64,000 bases of DNA. Source: an uncultured Lachnospiraceae bacterium (lineage in GTDB: Bacteria > Bacillota > Clostridia > Lachnospirales > Lachnospiraceae). The stretch is from positions 1 through 64,000 of the forward strand of contig CALWSC010000077.1 in NCBI GenBank assembly GCA_944384105.1. The letters are read 5' to 3'. The position numbers and the translations under genes are program-made. The notes beneath the pieces were generated by a model. That model searched no databases, was not told where the DNA came from, and saw only the letters and a list, made by a program, of their open reading frames with translations. Of the stretch, positions 1 to 8,046 are shown piece by piece. Position 1 is the stretch's first letter. Each line of letters begins with the position of its first letter.

Positions 1-225
1 CTCATTTAAGCGGATCAGGGACAGGTCAGATACCGGATGCCCGATAGCATCCATCGCCTCGGTGAGAGCAGCCTTCACGCCCATGACATTCGGAAGCGTG
101 CCCTTTGTTCCCGTAGTCATCCGGGAGGCGCCTCCAAGGAAGCCTATTGTTCCATCCGCTTTCTCCTCCCCGATGCATACTTCAGTTGTAGAATTTCCGA
201 TATCAACGCCTGCAATTAATTTCAC
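1..225 (-). CDS. pduG: Diol dehydratase reactivase large subunit PduG (N-terminal 75 codons, cut by window edge)
   Basis: The partial frame begins with a GTG codon that shares the GTGA sequence with the pduE stop and has an AGAAGGGG ribosome site inside the end of pduE. The visible protein reads VKLIAGVDIGNSTTEV at the N terminus, the actin-like ATPase phosphate-1 motif of PduG/DdrA, and ends with the SDLSLIRLNE stretch typical of the family. The known family role is ATP-driven exchange of damaged cobalamin in the diol dehydratase. Translational coupling to pduE supports a pduCDEG order. The rest of the protein, and any pduH, lies beyond the window. Confidence 0.9.
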   Translation of the reverse strand, partial: MKLIAGVDIGNSTTEVCIGEEKADGTIGFLGGASRMTTGTKGTLPNVMGVKAALTEAMDAIGHPVSDLSLIRLNE

Positions 226-617
226 AGAAGTATTCCCCTTCTCTCATACGTCTCGGCAGCCTCGAGCACCAGCTTCGCGCAGTGCGGCGCATGGTATTTC
301 TCGAGAAGCTCCCGTGCCATCTCAACCAGCTCCTTCTTGGTGGAGCGGTTCGGCCTTAATTTATTATACATGTTTAAAATCACGTCATCCGGCACATCCA
401 CAAGCTCCGCAGCGCGTTCAAAATTCCCCGCCATTGCCGGGTTGTCGTTCTCGGCCGCAACCTCACCCTGGCGTCTTAACATTTCCTTTGAAATCTTGAT
501 GTCGTCTGCCTGCACATTGCCCTTCTTTACTTCCTCAAGGGTAATCTCAGAGAGCTTCTTCCCCGTTCTGGAGGTGATGGAATCGGATTCGTACTGTCCT
601 AACGGATATCTGCTCAT
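222..617 (-). CDS. pduE: Propanediol dehydratase small subunit PduE
   Basis: The 131-residue product matches the small subunit of coenzyme-B12-dependent diol/glycerol dehydratase: SRYPLGQYESD near the N terminus, then a helical domain with RPNRSTKKEL. I chose the ATG at 617 because it overlaps the pduD stop as ATGA and has GGGAGG about 8 bases upstream; a longer start at 632 would lie inside pduD. It forms the alpha2-beta2-gamma2 dehydratase with PduC and PduD in the microcompartment lumen. Confidence 0.93.
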   Translation of the reverse strand: MSRYPLGQYESDSITSRTGKKLSEITLEEVKKGNVQADDIKISKEMLRRQGEVAAENDNPAMAGNFERAAELVDVPDDVILNMYNKLRPNRSTKKELVEMARELLEKYHAPHCAKLVLEAAETYERRGILL

Positions 618-1276
618 CTCTTCGCCTCCCACTCAATCATTCCCATCTCCGGGTCAAGCTGCTCTGTCTCCACAATGTGCATCAGAGCCGCCTTTACCTG
701 GAACTTCGCGCGCACCATCGGATCATTTGTACACTCGATCGGGGTTACTTTCTCTCCCTTGACGTACTTTGCCGCATTTCTGCCGATCTTGCGGTAAGTA
801 TCCAGCGTCATCAGCGGAGCCTGAGGAAAGAGTTCAAGGTTCGACAGCGGATAGAGATCTCTCTGATGAATGACTGTCGTCCCCTTTGACTGTATGCCGA
901 TTCCGATACCTGATCCGGAAAACTTTGCGCACTCAAGCGCCATGAAGCAGACGTCAGAGGTATCAAGCACCTTCACCACTCTGGAGTGCATGCCCTCCTC
1001 CTCGATACCGGCGCGGACATTCTCGATTACATCGGAAAGCGGGATTCCCGTGATAGTCGCACGGATCTCCTCCTGAAATGCTGCTCCGACGCCTATAACA
1101 ATCTCCTTCGGATCTGTGCTCTTTACTGCTTTCGGATAGCCCGCATACGAATGCTTTGGGCGCATCCGTGTCCTGCCTGCAAGCGGCACTTCGCTGCCCG
1201 GTACGCATTTCTGCTGTTTTAACTGTTCCAGCACGGCTTTTGTGACCGCCTGAATGAATTGTTCGTTTAACTCCAT
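614..1276 (-). CDS. pduD: Propanediol dehydratase medium subunit PduD
   Basis: The 220-residue protein is the medium subunit of B12-dependent diol dehydratase, which converts 1,2-propanediol to propionaldehyde. Residues 1-20 (MELNEQFIQAVTKAVLEQL) form the short amphipathic helix used in the family as an encapsulation peptide that targets the dehydratase to the microcompartment. A linker follows, then the conserved core (ASN-like segment replaced here by VIGVGAAFQEEIRATI). The gene starts 12 bases after pduC and overlaps pduE by 4 bases, so the subunits are probably made in coupled amounts. Confidence 0.94.
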   Translation of the reverse strand: MELNEQFIQAVTKAVLEQLKQQKCVPGSEVPLAGRTRMRPKHSYAGYPKAVKSTDPKEIVIGVGAAFQEEIRATITGIPLSDVIENVRAGIEEEGMHSRVVKVLDTSDVCFMALECAKFSGSGIGIGIQSKGTTVIHQRDLYPLSNLELFPQAPLMTLDTYRKIGRNAAKYVKGEKVTPIECTNDPMVRAKFQVKAALMHIVETEQLDPEMGMIEWEAKR

Positions 1277-1288
1277 ACCGACAGCCTC

Positions 1289-2953
1289 CTAAAACTCATT
1301 TACATTGATTCTGTGCGGGATCGCCTTGATCTCCTCCCAGCGCTTCCCGTCCACGCGGTAGCCGGTGCCCGGCCCCATGTAGTCATTCGGCGTATTCACG
1401 CCTGACATTACCTGGAAGTTCTCATCGAGGATCGCCGCCGTGTGCATATAGTCGCCGATCACGCGCTGCTTGAGCATATTTAAAATACTCTCCGCAAGCT
1501 CCTCATACCCGCTCTCGGCAAGCGCCTTTACCACATCTACGCCCGTGATTCCGCGCTTCATCATATCGTCCGCTGCCATCAGGTCTGCGGCAACATCTCT
1601 CTTTAACGTGTCCTTGCTGCCATGCGCATACGTCACTGCCTCCACCTGATCATCCGTCACCTCGGTGAGGCCCAGGTACTTAAATACCGCCTGAACCGCC
1701 TTTCCAGCAGTGCGGCGCACGCGGATGACCTCTTCCTCTGTTACCGGCTTCAGCCCGCCATCCACCTGCATATCTCTCTGCAGTACATTATAGTCGTCAA
1801 AATCCTCAGCGTCAAAGTTGGAGCCTGCAAACATGTTGTCGTAATTAGGCTCAGCCGCATAGCCTGAAAAGATGAAATCCGTTCCCGGCATAAACTGCAG
1901 CATTGTCCTTGCGGTGCGGCGCATGTCAGAGTTGGAAAAACTCTGGTCGTTTGAGGATGCACACTCCAGTCCGAGAAGCGCTGCGACCAGATTTTCACCC
2001 ATGACCTCACGGATACCGGCAGGCACGCTTGCAGTCACGCCGATGCAGCTTACGGAACCGTTCTGAATTCCCTGTGATCCTGCTCCCTTTGTCACATACA
2101 GACAGCGGCACTCGAGATACAGCATGGATTTCTGCTCGCTGCTTCCCATCAGCACCTCGGAGCCGGAACCGGATGTGAAGCGCACCTTCAGACCTCTGGA
2201 TGCATAAGCGGAGTTCAGGAATGCCTTAGAATACGGCGTGTCATCTCCGTCTATAAATACTTTTTCAGTACCGTACACAGACAGTGTCTCCGCATATGTC
2301 GTCAGTCCGCGGATACCGAGCTCCAGCTCAGTCGCCTCCTCGACAGCGCACTGCGTAAGCACGCCCTTTCTGCCGACCTGCGAACCTATCAGAAGCGCGA
2401 TCGCGTTAAACGGCGCATAGCGCGCAACGCCTGTCGTCGTCTCCTCCTCACTGAATCCGCGGAGAGCGCCCTCAGCGGCGTCCGCCGCAATCTGCACCGG
2501 ATCGTCCTTCAGGTTTGTGATGTGCGCCTGGTTGCCCGGCACTTTGCGGGCGCGCATCTTCTGCATGCCCATCATCATCTCCACGACGTTTAAGTAGTTA
2601 ATGACCTCAGCCATCTTCGCGGGCGTAATTCCGGATACAACCTCGAGAACCTCTTTTCTCGATACATGAATATCCACAATCATCCGCGCGATATCCAGAG
2701 ACGGCATTGCCATGGAGCTTTCCGCGCGCTCAATACGTATTGCATAGTCAGCAATAAACTGGTCGATAAAGTCAAAGTCCTCTCTTTTCTTCCCGTCCAG
2801 CTCTGTGATGACGCCGTTTTCAATCTTTACGGACGGTCTGGGATCATATGGGCTTTTCATGGCCACAAATCCCATCTCCGCCCACTCGTCGATAAATCCG
2901 TCCAGATTGACCGGGCGTCTGTCCAAACTTTCAATTCGTTTTGACCTTTTCAT
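1289..2953 (-). CDS. pduC: Propanediol dehydratase large (catalytic) subunit PduC
   Basis: The 554-residue protein is the TIM-barrel catalytic subunit of coenzyme-B12-dependent diol/glycerol dehydratase. It carries family-diagnostic blocks through its length: RRPVNLDGFIDEW, VVEMMMGMQKMRARK, QIAADAAEGALRGF, GSQVGRKGVLTQC, TSGSGSEVLMG, LECASSNDQ and YDNMFAGSNFDAED. It is not a glycyl-radical enzyme: there is no C-terminal glycyl-radical motif. I use the ATG at 2953 because AAAGGA precedes it at good spacing and this gives exactly the usual family length; the ATG nine codons upstream lacks a ribosome site. It could also accept glycerol, and sequence alone does not settle the preference. Confidence 0.96.
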   Translation of the reverse strand: MKRSKRIESLDRRPVNLDGFIDEWAEMGFVAMKSPYDPRPSVKIENGVITELDGKKREDFDFIDQFIADYAIRIERAESSMAMPSLDIARMIVDIHVSRKEVLEVVSGITPAKMAEVINYLNVVEMMMGMQKMRARKVPGNQAHITNLKDDPVQIAADAAEGALRGFSEEETTTGVARYAPFNAIALLIGSQVGRKGVLTQCAVEEATELELGIRGLTTYAETLSVYGTEKVFIDGDDTPYSKAFLNSAYASRGLKVRFTSGSGSEVLMGSSEQKSMLYLECRCLYVTKGAGSQGIQNGSVSCIGVTASVPAGIREVMGENLVAALLGLECASSNDQSFSNSDMRRTARTMLQFMPGTDFIFSGYAAEPNYDNMFAGSNFDAEDFDDYNVLQRDMQVDGGLKPVTEEEVIRVRRTAGKAVQAVFKYLGLTEVTDDQVEAVTYAHGSKDTLKRDVAADLMAADDMMKRGITGVDVVKALAESGYEELAESILNMLKQRVIGDYMHTAAILDENFQVMSGVNTPNDYMGPGTGYRVDGKRWEEIKAIPHRINVNEF

Positions 2954-3037
2954 ATTTTTATTTTCCTTTATATTCGTCATCCGGATTTTGCAGAAAGAGG
3001 CACGGTGTGATTTCCCCGCGCCTCTGTTCCGCCTTCG

Positions 3038-4189
3038 TCAGAAGGACCAAAGCTTTGTATAAATCTTGATGATGTCCTCTTTGGAAGGAACCCGGGGATT
3101 GGTTGCTGTGCAGGCATCTGCCAGCGCCGCGTCCGCCATCTTGTCGATCGCTGCAAAATATGCATCCGGAGTGATCGTTCCGATTTCCTGAATGGTCAGC
3201 GGGATATTCATCTCTTTCTGCATAAACTGAATCCAGTTCACCAGCGAGCGCACGCTCATAACCTTGTTATAGTTGCTCAGCCCCAGAATGTGCGAGATAT
3301 TGGAGTATCTCTTCACAGACGGAAGATATTCCTTCTGGCTCTTGCTGTGCTTGTTGATATCAGAGTTAAACTCCACAATATGCGGCAGCAGCATCGCATT
3401 TGCACGCCCGTGCGGGATGTGGAACATCGCTCCAAGCTGGTGCGCCATGCTGTGCGTAATACCGAGTCCGGCAGCATTAAACGCCAGTCCGGCAAGGCAG
3501 GAAGCCACATGCATCTTCTGGCGTGCGTGCATGTCGTTTCCATCCAGATATGCTCTTAACAGGAATACGCCGCAGATCTCAATCGCTTTCTCCGAAAGCG
3601 CAGATGAGAACTCATTGTGGTCCGTACTCACATACGACTCCAGCGCATGTGTAAATACATCCATTCCCGTATCCGCCGTGATTGCCGGCGGAACGCTCTT
3701 TACAAGCTCGGCGTCCAGAATTGCCTCATCTGCGGTCAGTGAATCAGATACCAGCGGGTACTTTACCTTGGCCTCTGTATCGTTGACTACCGCAAAGGAA
3801 GTCACCTCAGAACCTGTGCCGCTCGTCGTCGGGATTGCAATCAGTCCGACTTTTCCGTAGTTATTGATATTCATGGCAAATTCACGGATTGCCTTGGAGG
3901 AGTCGATTGCAGATCCTCCTCCGACCGCCACGATTGCCTCCGGCTGGTACTCCAGGAACTTCTTCACGCCCACCGCGATCTTATCTACCGGGGCGTCCGG
4001 GACTACATCGCAGAATACTTGATACTCAATGCCGCCTCTTGCGAGGGGCGCCGTAATCAGATCTACCATCCTGCTCTGTACCACGAACGGATCCGTGATG
4101 ACCAGAACCCGCTTATACGGAATATGTTCCAGTCTCTCCAGAGCGTTGTCTCCGAAATGAATTACGGTCTTCATCTCAAAGGTTTTCAT
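3038..4189 (-). CDS. pduQ: Iron-type alcohol dehydrogenase, PduQ-like (propanol dehydrogenase)
   Basis: The 383-residue group III (Fe) alcohol dehydrogenase has the NAD-binding GGGSAIDSSKA and PTTSGTGSEVT segments and metal-ligand region DTGMDVFTHALE followed by GITHSMAHQLGAMFHIPHG. Position 16 bases after a DeoR gene and directly before pduC points to PduQ, which reduces propionaldehyde to 1-propanol and recycles NAD+ inside the compartment. It has no obvious N-terminal encapsulation helix. A lactaldehyde reductase (FucO) role is the main alternative, since the family overlaps and an aldolase is encoded in the same locus. Confidence 0.82.
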   Translation of the reverse strand: MKTFEMKTVIHFGDNALERLEHIPYKRVLVITDPFVVQSRMVDLITAPLARGGIEYQVFCDVVPDAPVDKIAVGVKKFLEYQPEAIVAVGGGSAIDSSKAIREFAMNINNYGKVGLIAIPTTSGTGSEVTSFAVVNDTEAKVKYPLVSDSLTADEAILDAELVKSVPPAITADTGMDVFTHALESYVSTDHNEFSSALSEKAIEICGVFLLRAYLDGNDMHARQKMHVASCLAGLAFNAAGLGITHSMAHQLGAMFHIPHGRANAMLLPHIVEFNSDINKHSKSQKEYLPSVKRYSNISHILGLSNYNKVMSVRSLVNWIQFMQKEMNIPLTIQEIGTITPDAYFAAIDKMADAALADACTATNPRVPSKEDIIKIYTKLWSF

Positions 4190-4205
4190 ATTTATCTGTC
4201 TCCTT

Positions 4206-4967
4206 TTACGGATAATAACATTTCACTCCGCACTTTTCAAAATAATCCAGCCAGCGCTGCGAGGGCTTTGCGTCTGTCACAACCGTATCTACCATGCGGA
4301 TATCCGCCAGCTTGGAAAAAGCCGTCGTGTCAAACTTACTGCTGTCGACTGCAAGAATCTTTTGTCTTGCGGAGTTCATCATCGCCTGCTTTGCCGCAGA
4401 AAAGAGCTCCACAGAGTCCATGATTCCCTTATCGGTGTCCAGCGCTTTGCAGGAAACAATCGCCTTGTCCACATAGTAGGAGCTGATTGCCGCCTCGGTC
4501 TTGGGACCGACAAGCGCAAGATAGCCTTCCTTTAAACTGCCTCCGGTGGATATAATATTCCAGTCGGATACATCTGAGAGCTCAATAATGATCTCGATGG
4601 AATTCGTAATCACGGTCATTCGCTCTCTGTTCTTGATCGCCTTTGCGATAAACACCGCCGTCGTGCTCGCGTCGAGGAAGATATGCTCCCCGTCCTGTAT
4701 CATAGATGCAACGATCTCGGCGATCTTCTGCTTACCGACCACGTTTCGGTTCTTTCGCACGTTAAAGGGCATGTCGATATTGATGTTCTCATTGATCACA
4801 GCGCCCCCGTAGCTTTTTGTCGCCAGCCCGTCCTTCTCCAGCTTCTCCAGATCGCGCCGGATCGTCTCCTCGGACACGTCATAGAGCTGGCTTAACTCGC
4901 TGACTACTACCCGCTTCTCCTCCTGGAGCTTCTCCAGGATCAGGTTTCGTCTCTCTAATGCAAGCAT
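4206..4967 (-). CDS. DeoR-family transcriptional regulator of the BMC locus
   Basis: The 253-residue protein has an N-terminal DeoR winged helix (residues about 1-57, including VSELSQLYDVSEETIRRDLEKLE) and a C-terminal sugar-phosphate sensor domain with the DASTTAVF and VITNSIEI motifs. DeoR regulators usually sense a phosphorylated sugar intermediate and repress the operon. Its place as first gene of the pduQ-pduCDEG unit and the presence of an aldolase suggest fuculose- or rhamnulose-phosphate as effector, which is inference. Ribosome site AAAGGGGG lies upstream of the ATG. Confidence 0.85.
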   Translation of the reverse strand: MLALERRNLILEKLQEEKRVVVSELSQLYDVSEETIRRDLEKLEKDGLATKSYGGAVINENINIDMPFNVRKNRNVVGKQKIAEIVASMIQDGEHIFLDASTTAVFIAKAIKNRERMTVITNSIEIIIELSDVSDWNIISTGGSLKEGYLALVGPKTEAAISSYYVDKAIVSCKALDTDKGIMDSVELFSAAKQAMMNSARQKILAVDSSKFDTTAFSKLADIRMVDTVVTDAKPSQRWLDYFEKCGVKCYYP

Positions 4968-5066
4968 CCCGCATCCCCCTTTGTCTTTTTACTGTATGAC
5001 GAAGTAAGTCAAAGACCTCGCGGCAGCAGCCAAATATCCATGCCGGCATGACCGCCTGCAGGGATA

Positions 5067-5128
5067 ATAAAACCGCACAGCACAGATCCCGGGAGTAACC
5101 CGGGCTCCCTGCCAGTGCTGTACGGCTC
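5067..5128 (-). terminator. Nested-stem terminator after pduT
   Basis: Downstream of pduT the minus strand can fold a nested hairpin: CAGCAC (5115-5120) pairs with GTGCTG (5078-5083) around an inner CCCGGG/CCCGGG stem (5099-5104 with 5088-5093), then TTTTATT. It separates the shell/enzyme unit from the DeoR-pduQ-pduCDEG unit. Some read-through is possible. Confidence 0.72.
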
Positions 5129-5133
5129 ATATC

Positions 5134-5682
5134 TTACAGAATGGAATCAATCATTCGTCTGTCCGGATGGGCAATGACAGAGGAATCCAGGTACATACCA
5201 TTCTCCCGGATTTTCTTCTTTGCCTTCTCGATAGCCGCCTCTACAGCAGATACCTCACCGGTAAGCAGCATATAAGACTTTCCGCACATACCCTTTGCGA
5301 TGCGAACCTCGATCAGATCCACAATCGCTGTCTTAGCGGCTTCATCTGCTGCAACAATGATAGATGCCGCATCATATGTCTCAAAGATTCCCAGGGCGCT
5401 CACCTTTTCGATGTTCGTCGCGCCGTAGATTGCCGGGAAAATTGACTCATGCGGATTTCCCAGAACAAAGCTGTCGATGCACTGTGATTCATACTGTGTG
5501 GTAGCTGCATCCACCGCTGCTTTCACCGCACTCAGATCGCCTGTGATAATCGCAATGTATTTTCCAGGACATACGGTCTGCGCCTCGACAATCTCGACCT
5601 CCGCGGTCTTTACCATGGCATCCGCTGCCGTGATTCCAGTTGCTGTCGTTTTAAACTCAACCATTCCGATTGCTCTACTCAT
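5134..5682 (-). CDS. pduT: PduT, double-BMC-domain shell protein with predicted iron-sulfur site
   Basis: The 182-residue protein carries two tandem BMC domains (residues about 4-88 and 97-180), so it should form a pseudohexameric trimer. It aligns closely with PduT: SRAIGMVE start, CPGKY at Cys38, GICGK-like MCGKSYM in repeat two, and HPDRRM at the end. Cys38 is the residue known in PduT to bind a [4Fe-4S] cluster at the trimer axis. The ATG at 5682 is preferred because AAGGAC lies about 10 bases upstream; the GTG at 5691 sits almost on that site. Likely electron-transfer partner is PduS, encoded just upstream. Confidence 0.92.
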   Translation of the reverse strand: MSRAIGMVEFKTTATGITAADAMVKTAEVEIVEAQTVCPGKYIAIITGDLSAVKAAVDAATTQYESQCIDSFVLGNPHESIFPAIYGATNIEKVSALGIFETYDAASIIVAADEAAKTAIVDLIEVRIAKGMCGKSYMLLTGEVSAVEAAIEKAKKKIRENGMYLDSSVIAHPDRRMIDSIL

Positions 5683-5698
5683 TTTGTGCACGTCCTTT

Positions 5699-7027
5699 CT
5701 ACTTTCTTACGATTACGATCTGGCGGTCCGTGACTGCTGTCACCGTGCCGTCGATGCTCGCGTGAATACCCACGCTCAGTCCCTGTGCCGGAGCTGCGAT
5801 CATCTGTCCCGCCGTTACCTTGTCTCCAACCTTCACGATCGCCTGTGCAGGCGCGCCGATATGCTGGCTTAACGGGATCGTAACTTTGCTCATAGGCACT
5901 ACGTTATCGTCAAGAGGTGCATCCTTATCGTATCTTGTAAGCGCAAGCCTTGCCATCAGACGCTCTTCCGGAACCTTGCGGTATTCTCTGGACTCCTCAA
6001 CAGGAGCCGGCTGCACGCCCTGCGGCGGACGCACGCCGTTCTTTCTCAGTCCCGCCTTCATATCGGCAAGCAGGGTTCTCGGTGCCAGGCTCTGCGGACA
6101 GGAGTACATCTCACAAACTCCGCAGGAGCTGCAGAACGCTGCATTGATGTACGGATTCATATCCTGGAAATCCTGGTTGGACGCCGCTCTCATAAACAGA
6201 GCCGGATCGATCGGATGGCCCAGATTATTTCTCGGGCACAGATCCGTACAGGTACGGCACTGGCAGCAGATAGACGCTGCGCGCTTCAGATCTATGGATG
6301 ATTTTCTTCTCTTCTTTGTCACAATGGTATGGTCCTGCGGCAGTACCAGAATCGCATTCGTCGTCTTTGTCACAGGCTCGGAACCGCTGCCGATTCTTCC
6401 CATCATGGGACCTCCGACAAAGTAAACCGGATCCTTTACGGTCGTTCCGCCCGCAAGCGCCACCACCTCGTCCAATGTGCATCCCAGCGGCACGCGCACG
6501 GTCACCGGATGGGATACCTCAGCGACTACGGACACCAGTTTGTCCGTAACCGGCTTATTATGTTCTACTGCATTGTATATATTATAAATCGTCTCTACGT
6601 TGAATACCGCCACGCCCTGCTCAATCGGCAGTCCGCCCGGCCGTACGACCCTTCCGGTCGCCTCGTAGATCAGCACGACCTCATCTCCCATCGGGTACAC
6701 TTCCTCAAGAAGCGCAATCCGCATATTGGGGAATTCGTCGATGTACTTTCTCAAAGCATTTACTGTCTGCACATATGATTTCTTAATTCCGATAATCGCC
6801 TCATTGGCTCCGACTGTCTCGGCAACCATGTGGAAGGTCTTCATGATCTCATATGCGTGTTTCTCCAGAAGCTGTCTGTGTAATTTCAGTAAAGGCTCAC
6901 ATTCCGCACAGTTCATGAGAATGGTGTTTGCCCGCTCATCAAGCTTGGCATATGTGGGGAATCCGGCTCCTCCGGCTCCCACGACACCGCTCTCCTGTAT
7001 TATTTTCTGTAATTCTTTGATCTCCAT
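5699..7027 (-). CDS. pduS: PduS, RnfC-like NADH:cob(III)alamin/ferredoxin-type oxidoreductase
   Basis: The 442-residue protein has the RnfC/NuoF-type N-terminal nucleotide/FMN region (VVGAGGAGFPTYAKL, MNCAECEPLL), an SLBB-like middle, and two ferredoxin-type cysteine clusters: CCQCRTCTDLCP and CSSCGVCEMYSCP. The C-terminal part resembles a barrel-sandwich hybrid domain. PduS is known as a flavin/Fe-S cobalamin reductase that supports the dehydratase cofactor cycle and works with PduT. The ATG at 7027 has GGAG 7 bases upstream; an in-frame start at 7078 would lie inside pduN. Confidence 0.93.
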   Translation of the reverse strand: MEIKELQKIIQESGVVGAGGAGFPTYAKLDERANTILMNCAECEPLLKLHRQLLEKHAYEIMKTFHMVAETVGANEAIIGIKKSYVQTVNALRKYIDEFPNMRIALLEEVYPMGDEVVLIYEATGRVVRPGGLPIEQGVAVFNVETIYNIYNAVEHNKPVTDKLVSVVAEVSHPVTVRVPLGCTLDEVVALAGGTTVKDPVYFVGGPMMGRIGSGSEPVTKTTNAILVLPQDHTIVTKKRRKSSIDLKRAASICCQCRTCTDLCPRNNLGHPIDPALFMRAASNQDFQDMNPYINAAFCSSCGVCEMYSCPQSLAPRTLLADMKAGLRKNGVRPPQGVQPAPVEESREYRKVPEERLMARLALTRYDKDAPLDDNVVPMSKVTIPLSQHIGAPAQAIVKVGDKVTAGQMIAAPAQGLSVGIHASIDGTVTAVTDRQIVIVRK

Positions 7028-7031
7028 GCCA

Positions 7032-7298
7032 TTACTCCAATCCTGCACCGTCATCAATAATGCCGACGATCGCGGCATCCACCGGTGCTGTTTCTAAGCC
7101 GCAGCCGATTCTCGCCGCACTTCCCTGCACAACCAGTACAAATTCGCCGATACCGGCTCCGATATTATCAATGGCAACAAGCTGGCTGCCTCCCGAGCTC
7201 ATCCGGTGCAGCGGCTCCACAATCATGAACTTATTGCCAATCAGTGCCTCGGATTTTCTTGTAGAAACGACACTTCCTACTACCTTGCCTACAATCAT
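7032..7298 (-). CDS. pduN: PduN, BMC vertex protein (EutN/CcmL family)
   Basis: The 88-residue product belongs to the EutN/CcmL pentamer family that caps shell vertices: MIVGKVVGSVVSTRK start, GAGIGEFVLVVQGSAAR in the centre and PVDAAIVGIID near the end. Length is normal for the family. It sits between pduL and pduS, with the pduS start four bases beyond its stop. It is the only vertex protein seen in this window. Confidence 0.95.
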   Translation of the reverse strand: MIVGKVVGSVVSTRKSEALIGNKFMIVEPLHRMSSGGSQLVAIDNIGAGIGEFVLVVQGSAARIGCGLETAPVDAAIVGIIDDGAGLE

Positions 7299-7331
7299 GT
7301 CTTCCTCCTGTGCTGCTGGCAGTCTCCTGCC

Positions 7332-7976
7332 TTATTTGATAATCGTCACGGTATCGCCCGTCGCGATCTTTGATGCATTCGCTTCGTCTGTATCGATATG
7401 CATCTCCAGGGTGAAGCTCTCATCCACACGGATCTTTACTTGATTGAAAACAGTTCCTCTCTCGTTGTCCGCCTTTACGGATACGATCTGTCCGTCTCTA
7501 ACACCTGCTGCCTGTGCATCCTTTGGCGACATATGGATATGGCGCATCGCAATAATGCAGCCCTCATTCAGATACAGGGCACCTTTCGGTCCCACAATGG
7601 CAATCGGAGCGCTGCCTGCGATATTGCCGGACTCGCGAACCGGAGCCTTGATCCCCAGCTTGATTGCATCCGTAGCGGAGATCTCCACCTGGGAAGCTTT
7701 TCTGACCGGTCCCAGAATTCTGACGTTCTCAATCGCACGGAGCTTAAGTCCCACGATAGTAACTGTCTCATTGGAGGCAAACTGTCCTCCCATCAGATCT
7801 TTCTTCTTGGTCAGATGATAACCCGGACCAAAGAGGGCTTCCACATGCTCCTGGGTAAGATGAATGTGTCTTGCGGAAACGCCGATCGGCACCACAAAGC
7901 CATTTCCCTTATCTTCGCTCTTATTAATGGCTTCAATGACCATCTTTGTAATGAGTTCAATATTATTCGTTTCCAA
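7332..7976 (-). CDS. pduL: PduL phosphate propanoyltransferase
   Basis: The 214-residue enzyme has the two-barrel PduL fold signatures: VPIGVSARHIHLTQEHVEALFG and MRHIHMSPKDAQAAGV supply the His residues that bind the two zinc ions. It converts propionyl-CoA from PduP to propionyl-phosphate and regenerates CoA inside the compartment. The N-terminal 20 residues (IELITKMVIEAINK) look like an encapsulation helix. The start is a TTG codon with AAGGTG about five bases upstream; no better in-frame start exists. Just upstream lies a strong intercistronic hairpin. Confidence 0.93.
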   Translation of the reverse strand: METNNIELITKMVIEAINKSEDKGNGFVVPIGVSARHIHLTQEHVEALFGPGYHLTKKKDLMGGQFASNETVTIVGLKLRAIENVRILGPVRKASQVEISATDAIKLGIKAPVRESGNIAGSAPIAIVGPKGALYLNEGCIIAMRHIHMSPKDAQAAGVRDGQIVSVKADNERGTVFNQVKIRVDESFTLEMHIDTDEANASKIATGDTVTIIK

Positions 7977-7997
7977 GCGTACACCTTCTTTCCGCAG

Positions 7998-8031
7998 GGG
8001 CTGCCGGAGCGCACGTGCTCCGGCAGCCCCG
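7998..8031 (-). other. Intercistronic stem-loop between a shell gene and pduL
   Basis: A perfect 14-base inverted repeat (GGGGCTGCCGGAGC with its complement) with a short loop sits in the 70-base gap between the shell gene ending at 8047 and pduL. No T-run follows on the minus strand, so it is unlikely to be an intrinsic terminator. It could protect the 3' end of the abundant shell-gene mRNA or slow transcription. Confidence 0.7.
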
Positions 8032-8046
8032 CCATAATCTCAGTAA

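Noticed and set aside
62..499. Plus-strand open frames opposite the BMC genes (several, over 1-13000)
   Set aside because: They mirror strongly coding minus-strand frames, lack ribosome sites and resemble no known protein.
222..632. Longer pduE start at 632
   Set aside because: The ATG at 617 overlaps the pduD stop in the usual way and has a better-placed ribosome site.
1289..2953. Glycyl-radical propanediol dehydratase
   Set aside because: Sequence matches the B12-dependent PduC family, with PduD, PduE and PduG beside it and no activating radical SAM enzyme.
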